Below, in pieces: positions 21,553-30,750 of a DNA stretch of 64,000 bases. Each line of letters starts with the position of its first letter. The stretch's first letter is position 1. Source of the DNA: Simmondsia chinensis. Its lineage: Eukaryota; Streptophyta; Magnoliopsida; Caryophyllales; Simmondsiaceae. Where the stretch lies: NCBI GenBank assembly GCA_018398585.1, contig JAGTTD010000005.1, positions 8,425,355-8,489,354 on the forward strand, in the 5' to 3' direction. The notes under the pieces are model-generated. The model searched no databases, had not been told where the DNA came from, and saw nothing but the letters and a program-made list of their open reading frames with translations. The position numbers and the translations under genes were made by a program.

Positions 21553-22147
21553 GTGATACACACTGGATGTCATCTGGCCATCAAGACCTCCATCCCAATT
21601 ACCGCCATCACCTCTGCTTCCATGCGCCCCTTCCTATTCTACCGCCAACACTCATACAACAACCCGATCACCAACCACCAACCAGATCTCCATACTCGCC
21701 AGCCTCTTCTTCTCCATTACTGCCAGAGCACACCTCGCCAGCCTTTCCGCCAAGCTTCTATATATGGTGTCACCCTAGCACACATCCAGCTACCACCAGA
21801 ACCCTATCAGCACCTTCCCTCCATGCTCGCCCGTCCGCCATGTCCTGGCAGCGCCATCAGAAGCCACCTTCTAGAATCTTCTATGGCCTGCCACCTCACC
21901 ATAGATATTTTGTAGATAGTTTAAATATTTTGTATATAAATAGGGAGTGATGGATGTGATGAATTATGTGTATTATTCTATCCCCCAATTTCTCTTTATG
22001 TTTTCTCCCCTTTGTAAAACCCTGAATCTATATCTTTTCCCCTTTCTTTTATGTAAATGCTCCTTTATTGAGCTTTTCTATCAAAATATATCTATATTTG
22101 CTTGAGATTTTTGTTGATTTGAGTTAGGTTATATTTGGTTTGTATCA
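21553..22147 (+). repeat. Solo LTR of the TR-GAG family
   Basis: It begins TGATACACACTGGATGTC and ends TTTGTATCA, about 595 bp, and matches the LTRs at 41121-41689 and 43124-43736. Flanks GTAGG and ATAGT (GTAGC in the second copy of the segment) suggest a 5-bp target duplication. No internal region remains, the product expected from LTR-LTR recombination. It contains TATAAATAGGGAG at about 21938, the likely LTR promoter. Confidence 0.9.
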
Positions 22148-22383
22148 ATAGTCGGGACCGGAGAAGAGGGCAGCGAACTCGAGGAGAGGTTCTAGGCTGC
22201 CATTAGAGTACCCGAGCCTAGGCTAGGAGTCGATTCTCCAGTAGGTAGAGCCGGTTTGGAAGGTGACGCCAGTGTGGGGAGGTGCATGAATTGGGGTGCT
22301 ACGCGACGTGAATTGAAGTTTGGAGTTTGGTGCGTGAATTGAATTGGAGTTCGGCAACATTATGCGGATGTTTTTGTAGCAAA

Positions 22384-22543
22384 AGAAAGAATATATTTCA
22401 AAGAGTATATTCAAAAGGGTTGCTAATGTATCGCGTGTGGTGTGTGTATATATAATAGGGAGAGAAGCAATAAAAAGATAAAATAAATTTAAAATATCTA
22501 AAAATTATCTTACTAACATGATACTAGGAATATTATACTAATA
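22384..22543 (-). repeat. 5' LTR of Copia element 1
   Basis: About 160 bp; on the minus strand it starts TATTAGTATAATATTCC (TGTTAGTATAG in the duplicate at 44309). Copy 1 has lost about 215 bp next to it, including the primer-binding site, that copy 2 retains. Confidence 0.75.
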
Positions 22544-23485
22544 AAAATAATTAAGTTTATGAATTATATTTATGATTTAGTCAAAGGATGACTTAATTTA
22601 TACATTGAAATGCCAAAGTATGTACATAATAAATATTTATCAAGATATATAAGTGATAAATTTCGTTTATTTAATCACTTTCAACTGAAGTTTATTTAAT
22701 CTTTTTTTTTTTGAACACTTATTTAATCAACGATTAATAGAGTTTGCAACACTTTAATGATTTTTATATGTTAAACTTTACTCTCTTTTTTTCTTTTTTT
22801 TTTGTTGCATTGGATAATTGGATCCAAATCCTTAAATTTTGATACTTGGAGGAGGGAAAAGATATGAGAAGGGGAACTGAACTTTAATATATAAGATATT
22901 TAACATTTTTTTGTAAATTATACACTAGTGCCTTAACATTTGGCACATTAACATTTTTAGTATATAAACTTTATTAAACAATTCAGTTTAAAAATTATAT
23001 GTGTTTCATAAAATAATACAAACGCAAGTATGGTTTGAAATAGGTCTTTTATCCAATTTTTCTTTCTTTAATAGCGCCACAACACTTGTGGTTTATGTGT
23101 AGGATGATGGAAATAACGAGGAGATTGTGGATGTACCAACAAATAATGACAAATTTTATGCCTTTTCATACTATTATTTAAACTATTTTATTAAATATAT
23201 GTAATTTTTGAACTATAATATTAATTATACAAAGTTTGTTGACTAAAAATTAATACACCAAACTTATGATACTAATATGTAATTTACTTTATTTTATTTA
23301 AATGGTAAGGAGGTATAATAATAGTCTAAGGAAAAGATAAACTTCAAATTCAAATTTTTATGTTTAGAGACAGATAGCTTAACCAGTACGCAAAACTCAA
23401 TAGCTCAATTTTATACTTTAATTTGTTCCTTTTTTGATCAAATAATTTGTTCCTTAATACAAACTATTTATTGGATTTAAACTAT
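22544..23485. other. AT-rich unique-like sequence of the duplicated segment
   Basis: No gene. It is homologous to 44310-45147 and, more distantly (about 22960 onward), to 61430-61900. Copy 2 lacks about 110 bp present here around 23240-23350. Confidence 0.6.
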
Positions 23486-23625
23486 ACAACAGCAACAACA
23501 ACAACAAACTCGGTGCCTCCAAGGGCTCCTGCAAAAATAGGGTCTGGGGAGGGTAGATGTATGCAGCCTTCCCCCTTCAGGGGGCTACCCTGAAGGGAGG
23601 CTGTTTCCGAGGAACCCCAGCCTAA
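23486..23625 (-). mobile_element. SINE (copy D), 5'-truncated at the head/tail junction
   Basis: The minus strand reads AGGCTGGGGTTCCTCGG, TTCAGGGTAGCCCCCTGAAG, GGGGGAAGGCTGCATACATC, CCCAGACCCT, GGAGCCCTTGGAGGCAC, then a (TTG)n tail at 23507-23486. It begins just 3' of where 5S sequence would end. Confidence 0.85.
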
Positions 23626-23739
23626 AAGAATAAAAAAATATTTCACCATAATCAAGAAATTAAAAAGTTCGAATTTGAGAAACCAAAAACTGTATTTTGA
23701 AAACTATTTTCCTGTTATACGTGGTTGGGAAATTTGGGG

Positions 23740-25823
23740 TGAATAAAGCTTTACGGTTGCTTCATGTATACTTCTTCCTTTAGGTGGCCATGTAAAAAGG
23801 CATTTTTAACATCAAGTTACTTGATGGACCACTTGTGAGTGATAGCAAGTGTAAGGATGAAGCAGATGGTAGGAGGTTTGACAACCGGACTAAAAGTTTC
23901 CTTGAAGTCAATGCCTTAACGTTGGTGAAAACCTTGAGCCACAAGGCGAGCCTTGAATCCATCAACGGAGCCATCCGCTTTATACTTAACTCGATATTTC
24001 CAAGTGCTACTGACAATGTTGTTAGTTGGGTGCGAGGGGACGAGGTCCCATGTGTGATTATGAAGTAGGGCGTTCAATTCATCAGCCATGGCTGCTTGCC
24101 ATTGTGGATTTTTGATTGCCTGAGAGTAACAACTGGGTTCCTGTATGACTGTTATGGAAGAGAGAGACAAGGGATATTTTGTCTTTCGAATACCATCCTT
24201 GAGACAAGTTCGCATGGGGTGCACGTTGGTTGGCAGATTCATGGGGCCAGGGTCGGTGGGAGACTCGACCCGGACGTGTGGGGAGGGAGGTGCAGCAGCC
24301 GAAGCTGCCGGTGGTGGGGGAGAGGTGGGATGGTCAGTGGGGGGTCGGGCAAGGTCTTCGTGGGAGACCGTGGGTGTGATGGTGGGGCTGGGTGGACTCC
24401 AAGGGGAGGGGATAGGGGTGGAGCCCACCGTAGGTGGGGCAAGGGCAGGTAGTGGCGAAGCTCCGGGAGTGATAGCGATTATGAGAGGAAGGTCGACTAT
24501 ACTCGCGGTTGAGCCCGGTGGAGTGATATGTGTAGGGTTGACTAGTTCTGGGTAGGGGAAGCTAGTTTCATTGAACGTGACGTGCCTGTTTATGTAGATT
24601 TTTCCCATTTGAGGATCTAAGCACCTATAGCCTTTATGGCGGGCAACATAGCCTATAAAAATGCATGGTATAGAGCGAGGTGCAAGTTTGTGTGGTGCAC
24701 GAGGTGTGAGATTTGGAAAGCATGCACAACCGAATATGCGAAAACTAGAGTAGTTTGGTTGTTGTTTAAACAGTTTTTCAAACGGGGATAAGTTATTAAG
24801 CACAGGGGTAGGAAGGCGGTTAATAATAAAGCATGTTGTACAGGCAGCGTCATCCCAATGTGAGTAAGGTAACCGGGCTTGAATAAGTAAAGTCCAAGCC
24901 ATGCCTATTACGTGTTGGTGCTTTCGTTCCGCCACCCCATTTTGTTGTGGGGTATCAGGACAAGAAAGGCGAAAGTGTATGCCATGTTGTCGGCATAGGT
25001 TGTTCATACGATGGTGATCAAATTCACTGCCATCATCACTTTGAAAAATTTTGATTTTCGTGGAAAATTGGTTTTCAACTAGTGCTTTAAATGTGACAAA
25101 GATATCAAATACTTCGGATTTATGTTGCATAGGGTATAACCATGTAAAGCGAGTAAAATCATCAATAAAGTTAACATAGTATTTGTAACAGGAGTTTGAC
25201 GCTACAGGAGATTGCCATACATCCGAATGAATTAAATGCAAAGGCGAAGAAGCTAAATGTAAAGCACGTTGAAAGGGAAGTCGGTGAGACTTTCCTAAGT
25301 TACAATGTTGACAAAAATCGGTAAAACGAGAACGAGGAATCAGTTTTCGAGAACAAAGAACAGTTAACATAGGTTGCCCAAGATGCCCTAACCGTTGATG
25401 CCATAGGTTTCTAGAAAGAGTTTGTGCCATGAGGCCGGTGTAGTGGGGTGAAAGATTGTAAAGTGGCCCATTACTGCGTACTCGAAGCAGAGGGATCCCC
25501 GTAGCCTTGTCCTTGACAGAGAAAAATTCAGAGTCAAATTCAACAGTGCATGAGTTATCTTGACATAGTTGTTTTATGGATAATAAATTATGGGTGAGTT
25601 TGGGAACCAACATAACATTGTTAAGTTGAAGAGGACGCATTTTAGTTTGTAAGGTAGTGGAACCAATATGACTAACAGGTAGTAAAGCACCGTTCCCAAC
25701 TAAAACTCGTTTTTGACCACTGTAAGGAAGAGTAGTGTGAAGCATACCAGAGTTGGATGTCATGTGATTGGTTGCGCCGGAGTCAGGATACCAATTGTAG
25801 TCTTGAGATTCGGTGATGGACAT
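23740..25823 (-). pseudogene. Copia element 2 protease-integrase-RT, nearly intact to early RT
   Basis: The 635-codon open stretch (25823-23916) holds a protease DSGATNH motif at residues 14-20, the gag-pre-integrase/integrase zinc finger H142, H147, C171, C174, and the integrase catalytic triad D201 (HSDVW), D263 (QSDDGSEF), E299 (NGVAERK). D263 and E299 are separated by exactly 35 residues. A Pro/Ser-rich linker follows, then early RT (EPSCYSQAIKNPQWQAAM, WKYRVKYKADGSVDGFKARL). An in-frame stop lies after GFHQR, and another 33 codons on, just before LDVKNAFLHGHLKEEVY. RT then ends. The integrase itself shows no missing key residue, but the element cannot be autonomous. Confidence 0.9.
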
Positions 25824-26162
25824 AGCAGCCAGGGAATGCGAAGGATCTGGAAAGGATGCATGATCAAAGCGGTGGTAACATGATGCAGCACTGTGATCAG
25901 GCTTATGATAGATTTGGCAGGATACCGGTGCAGGGCCGAGAATTCCAGGTGTGGGCAGGCGTGCTTGTGGTGGGTTGGGGTTGTTGGGTCCTGTGTTATG
26001 CTGTTGATTCTGGCCCCCAGAGCGGCCCCCTCGATTGCCACGGCGATCGTTGTTACGGCCCTTACCTCGACCACGACCCCCACAGCTAGAGTTTGACCCT
26101 TGGGTACCTGTATTTGAAGCAACTAAAGCATGCTGTGGGTCAGTGGCGGTGCAGCCCTGGTA

Positions 26163-26684
26163 TCAGCTTTGGGCACTTTCTTCATTAAGCAAGTCAGTTT
26201 TTAATTTTTCAAAAGCGGGGGTTGGAGTGGTTTGGGGAGTTAAAGTAGCAAAAGCGGCATATTCAATAGGAAGCCCATAAAGAGCGTAATGTACTAGTTC
26301 TCGATTAGAAATTGGGGAGTCTATAGCAGCTAGATCATCAACGACGGATTTTAGTTCCGAAAGGTATTGTTGCATTGTTTTGCCATCTCTCTTTAAAGTG
26401 ATTAGTTGGGACCTCAGATCATATTCCTTGGCCAGCGAGTGGTCTCGGAATCGTTTGACAAGGGTATCCCACATGGCTTTTGATGTGGGTTGTCGAACAA
26501 TATTGTTTAAGAGAGGGCGAGAAAGAGTTGCAGAAATACAAGATCTGAGACTTTGGTCAGTACAGACCCAATTTAAATAGTTCGGGTTGGGGATGGAGGA
26601 GCCAGCACTGTTTAATATATGAGTTGGGGGACAGGGGAAAGAACCATCAATGTAACCCATGAGTTGATGGGATATTAAAAGCAT
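26163..26684 (-). pseudogene. Copia element 2 gag (main part)
   Basis: An open stretch of 173 codons with the Copia gag signature: YLNWVCTDQSLRSCISATLS, SKAMWDTLVKRFRDHSLAKE, LRSQLITLKRDGKTMQQYLS, LVHYALYGLPIEYAAFATL. Upstream, 27310-26741 has a Pro-rich N-terminal frame starting ATG that is shifted relative to it, and downstream 26122-25823 links to pol. The gag-pol reading frame is therefore broken in at least two places. Confidence 0.85.
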
Positions 26685-27471
26685 GTAAAATTGTTCTCTG
26701 CAAGCGGTATAATCAGTAGCATTTTCAAGTTTTATCGTTATTATACTGGAGATGTTAGAAAGGGAAGTAATAAAGGTTGATTTGTAGTATGAGTTAGGTT
26801 AGGGTTTAAAAGAGGGGTTGTGGGGAGGTGAACACCAAGGGGTGCTGGCTGGTCAGATGCAGCGGCAGTGGTCCCCACCCATGGTGACTGTACGGTACAG
26901 CCAAGTGGGTCCCACCGGCGAACGGGTGGCCGGGGGTTGCAGCGGGGAAGGGTGGGAGTTGAGAGAGGCCCGACCAGCGGTGGTCGCCATTTAGAAGGGC
27001 GGCACCGGAGATCGGTTGTAGGGGGAAGGGGGGGAGGGAGGTTGAGATGCCCGAGCCAAAAAAATTGAGAAACTTGCGGCCTCGTGGTAACTAACGAAGT
27101 ACCGGAGATGGCAACACAAGCATTAGTTAGATCATTGAGGGGTAGATCCGAGGTCATAGATCCGATATGAGGAAGATCGGGTATGACCATGGAGGAACCG
27201 GACACCCGACGTTCGACAGAAGCATCGGCATAGGGAGAGCCGGGTTCGGCCGGAACAGGGGCCGCCGGCGCTGGGTGAGGGACCGTGGTGGGGGGGGGGG
27301 GCGCTGTCATAGATCTTAGGTAAATAAAAAACAGAGAAAAAAAATTGAAGAGAGAGGAATGAAATTGATGTGAAAAAAAGATAAATAAAAAATAATAACC
27401 AATTGAGAACTAGTACTTTAGATAGGAAAAGAAAATTAAAGAGAAGAGAGAAGAGGAGAGTCTCCTTGAGA

Positions 27472-27641
27472 GGCTCTTGATACCATGTGAAAGAATACAA
27501 TTGATGATGAATAAAGTGAAGAATACATGCTCTATATATAGAGCTACAAGACATGACAAAGTAATAGAGTGCCCTTACCTCCTTACATATGGGGGGAGGG
27601 TAAGGGAGTCAATGTACTAAGCCCTAGAAGTACTATACTCT
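27472..27641 (-). repeat. 5' LTR and primer-binding site of Copia element 2
   Basis: TGGTATCAAGAGCC at 27485-27472 (minus strand) follows an LTR of about 155 bp that starts near 27641 (TATTAGAGTATAG) and ends CTTTCACA. TCTATATATAGAGC inside it is a likely TATA box. Confidence 0.75.
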
Positions 27642-27757
27642 AATATTTTTGTTTCAGTTTTTTCCTACTTGAAGCTTGAAAACATATAACAAAAACAAGC
27701 AAATCGTTTCCAAAACTTAGTTTTTATTCTCTTAAAAACTAAAAATTGTAAATAGAC

Positions 27758-28139
27758 AATGATAACGCATAATCATATCTCACACTTTATATTAAGATTA
27801 CATTAATATAATATATTAAGATGATTGTACTTTATGCTAAGGTAAGTAGTAAAACGTCATTAGAACTTATGACATGTTAGTTAACAATGGTTAGAATCCT
27901 TCTGGGGTTGCTTTCAAGGGACTTCAAAGGGTGAATACTATTGGAGGTTTAGGTCACCCGATGGGCGGTCTCGAGGGTGACAGCCTGAGATGGCGGGTGT
28001 GCACCCAACAGAGCCGAAGGGAATGGTTTCTATAGTGGGTTTTACTTCGATAGACTTTACTTTATGTCGAAGCAAATATATTTTAATTGGCTTTATCATT
28101 ACTTGAAAATAAATAAAATTTGCACCTACAATAACATTA
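27758..28139. other. Duplicated spacer
   Basis: Homologous to 45148-45510. Includes a GC-richer stretch at 27900-28030 whose origin I could not assign. No coding signal. Confidence 0.5.
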
Positions 28140-28440
28140 TTCTCATAATTCGCTCAATACGTTTTGTAGTAGACACAGGAATCCTAAACAGAGACAAGTA
28201 ACAAATGGGAACACCAGAAAGACATGATTGAGCAAAGAGTAACACGTCCCCCCAAAGAAAAGAAAGCACGTTTCCAGCCATCCAACCTCTTAGCAATTTT
28301 CCTAATCACTGGCTCTCAAAAGTTAGAAGATCTAGGGTTACCACCTAAAGGAACACCAAGGTAATATGGCGGCAAATGATCTACCACATAACCCAACAAT
28401 GGAAAGTAGGTGGACAAAGTCGAATCATCAAGATTTACCC
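28140..28440 (-). pseudogene. LINE reverse transcriptase fragment, inverted relative to the rest
   Basis: The minus strand translates to the LINE RT thumb region: YYLGVPLGGNPRSSNF, then AKRLDGWKRAFFSLGGRVTL. This is the part of the protein that should lie upstream of the plus-strand fragment at 28490. The opposite orientation is shared with copy 2 (45820-45515), so it predates the duplication. Confidence 0.8.
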
Positions 28441-28489
28441 CTAGAGTCTGCAGGCCGCACATGGTGAGCTAGGATAGAGTTTGTAGGCC

Positions 28490-29026
28490 GCACAGTCATG
28501 GGGGTTGGGTATTGGTAATTTGGTGTCTAAGAATATATCCCTTTTAGGTAAATGATTATGGTGATTCCCTAGAGCACCTGACTCCTTTGGCACATGGTGA
28601 GAAGGAGCAAGTTCGGTCTCTAAGAGAATGAGTGGAATGCTGGTTGTTCCTCGCCCTGGGAGTTTATCTCTCACATTTACCCTTCTTTTCTTCCTCATAC
28701 CTGTTTTATGGTCGAGTCCAGTAACCACATTCGTTTTTGGGAAGATAAATGGTTTAGGCATACTACTCTCTCTCACCAATTTCCATTATTATATCGTCTA
28801 TCTACTGTTCATGGTGCCCTAGTTTCTTCCTTCACTACTCAACAAAGTGGTGCACTCTCTTGGAACATGCACTTTTGTAGGGACCTTATTACAAGGAAAG
28901 TACATGAATTCACACGGTTAAGACACATCTTGAATCAAGTCCGTTTGTCTTCATTGCCTGATAAGAGGGGTTGGGTGCTGGACGAGTCTAACACTTTTAC
29001 TTCTAAATCATTTATCATCTTACATT
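28490..29026 (+). pseudogene. LINE RT C-terminal region, part 1
   Basis: The plus strand reads GIGNLVSKNI, HIRFWEDKWFRHTTLSHQFP, WNMHFCRDLITRKVHEFTRL and DKRGWVLDESNTFTSKSF, the region just before the zf-RVT zinc domain in plant LINEs. It is interrupted at 29026 by a 1.2-kb insertion and resumes at about 30263. Confidence 0.85.
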
Positions 29027-29029
29027 GAA

Positions 29030-30262
29030 TAATTAATTTCCAGTTTTCTCATTGTTTTGGAGAGCTAACAGAAAACTATTTTTCTTTTCCATTTTCAATT
29101 TTTTTTCCAGTTTTGCAACACATGAAACTAGAAAATGCGTTCAAGTGATCCATATTTTCCAATTTTCGAAAAATTGAGAATGATACATAAATAATGTACA
29201 ACGCAATGTAGGAATCAACTTTTGTTGCCTTAATGTAGAGGTGTAAACGAGACGAGCCAACCCGAGAACCCTCATGTTTGAAGTCGAGCTTGATAAGGCT
29301 TATCGAGCTCAAGTTCGAGCCAAGCTTTATGGAGCATTTTCAAGCCTTGTTCAAGCTTGATTCGATAAGATTTTAGTATGTTCGATACTCGGTTCAGCTC
29401 GTTAAGCTTATTGAGTTGAGTCGAGCTTGTTATCGAGTAGTGTCGAGCTCATTACCAATCCCAATCAAGCTTAAAACTAAGCGGAGTTTGCTATCGAGTC
29501 GAGCTCACTAACGACGCTTTGCAAATTACTATCAAGCCATTATCGAACCACTTTCGAACCAATATCAACTGTTAACGAGCTCTTAACGAGCTTTTATTAA
29601 ATTGTTTGCGAGTGTTAATGAACCGAGCATCTCTTATTCGAACTCGGCTCGCTAAGTTTGTCAAGCCAGTTTGAACTCCGCTTGATAAATTATCGAGACC
29701 TCATAATGAACACGAGCGAGCCCTAATTGATTTTGAACTCAAGTAGTTTATCTAACGTTCAGTTCGTTTACACTCTTACCATAGCGGATAGTTCGGTATT
29801 GCTTTAAAAAAAAAAGGAATCTTTCCTTAAGTACCCCTAAAGTCCACTCTATTACATTCTGTAAAGATGAGTGTCTATATTCGCATGATCCTCTTATTTG
29901 TCCTCTGACTTGAAAATTATTTATAGATTTTAAAATTGGGAAATCTAGCTTTAAATACTCCATAATCATTTATGTAAAAGGAGGGGGAGAAGGGGACAAA
30001 TAGAAAAATATTATAAAATGGGTATGTAGTGTGAAAATGTGAAGGGGGGGTGGCAGAAAAGTTGAAAAACAAGGACCCTATTTTGTGAAAAAAAAAATGG
30101 AAAAGTTTAAAATTGTTTTCCAAATCTGTGAAAGAACAGGAAAAACTGAAAAATTATTTTCCAACTTCTAGACTTAGAAAACTGCACTGCTAAACACCTT
30201 CTCCAGTTTTTAAGGAATATTTTCTTGAAAACTATAAAATTCTCTGTTACTAAACAGGCCCT
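29030..30262. mobile_element. hAT-type MITE inserted in the LINE, itself holding a second MITE
   Basis: It separates two collinear LINE coding pieces. The right end reads (complement) GGGCCTGTTTAGTAACAGAG, a familiar plant hAT-MITE terminus; the left end near 29040 is a weaker inverted match (CAGTTTTCTCATTGTTTTG). Inner repeats of AAAACT/TTTTCC occur on both sides. No transposase. Shared with copy 2 at 46437-47820. Confidence 0.6.
29236..29778. mobile_element. GAGCT-rich MITE with GGTGTAAACGAG terminal repeats
   Basis: Ends AGAGGTGTAAACGAGACGAG and (complement of right end) AAGAGTGTAAACGAACTGAA. The body is packed with CGAGCTC/TCGAGCTTG units, typical of subterminal repeats that bind a hAT-like transposase. 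About 540 bp, non-coding. The counterpart in copy 2 is 46634-47180. Confidence 0.7.
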
Positions 30263-30620
30263 AAGTTTCCCTTTAGAAACAAGGTCTTTTTATGGTCTTT
30301 ACTTCTTAACAAGCTAATACCCAGGATTGCCTGCAAAAGTAGACTTCTAAGGCTTTGTCTTTGGGAACCTATGTCATGTGCTTCCAAAGTGGTGAGTCGC
30401 ACGATCATTTAATTTTGAATTGTACAGTAGCTTGGGATTTATGGTGCAGATTCTTCTCTATCTTTATTCAAATGTGGGTGGCTCCAAGATTGATTAAAAG
30501 TGTTTTTGATGATGAAATACCATGGCATAATGAAAACGAAAGGCATCTTAACGCCATTCTTCTCAACGAAGATTGTAATTCTGTAATGTATATTGTTAGA
30601 AAAGAATGCTAGGATCTTTA
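30263..30620 (+). pseudogene. LINE zf-RVT region, part 2
   Basis: Plus-strand coding remnant with FQSGESHDHLILNCTVAWDL and WCRFFSIFIQMW, the Cys/His zinc-binding C-terminal domain of plant LINE reverse transcriptases. It continues the piece ending at 29026. It stops where the hAT element begins at about 30629. Confidence 0.85.
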
Positions 30621-30628
30621 AGGATCAA

Positions 30629-30719
30629 TAGATATGACCAACGGGCGAACCTCCTCAAAAATGAGGAGGCCCGGGCCCAGTCCGGTTTTGAGCCGTTGAG
30701 AGGCTTTTGCCCCAACCCG

Positions 30720-30750
<31 letters not shown>

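Larger units (their letters stand above)
16568..22543 (-). mobile_element. Copia element 1, decayed, minus strand
   Basis: The two LTRs are recognised by shared AATATTTCAAAGAG and ATTATACTAATA ends: 3' LTR about 16568-17000 and 5' LTR about 22384-22543. A polypurine tract GATTGAGGGGG (about 17006-17016, minus strand) directly precedes the 3' LTR. Between them the domain order is gag, protease, integrase, RT, RNase H, as in Copia. A solo LTR of another family (21553-22147) interrupts the leader. Copy 1 has lost the primer site, but the duplicate at 44126-44142 keeps TGGTATCATCAGAGC. Confidence 0.85.
23628..27757 (-). mobile_element. Copia element 2, 3'-truncated, present only in copy 1
   Basis: The 5' LTR (27486-27641), primer site (27485-27472), gag, protease, integrase and the first part of RT are in order on the minus strand. 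Sequence stops in RT near 23740, so the rest of RT, RNase H and the 3' LTR are missing. Flanking bits (23628-23720 and 27642-27757) are AT-rich, look partly like inverted copies of each other and may be a host MITE into which the element inserted. The site is empty in copy 2 (TTTAAACTATGATAACGC at about 45140) and in the older paralogue near 61890. Confidence 0.8.

Noticed and set aside
24096..24555. Plus-strand Gly/Arg-rich frames
   Set aside because: These are antisense to the Pro/Ser-rich linker of the Copia 2 pol gene, so the composition is a mirror of a real frame.
26741..27310. Independent Pro-rich protein gene on the minus strand
   Set aside because: It lies between the Copia 2 primer site and gag and is read as the gag N-terminal part, frameshifted from the rest.
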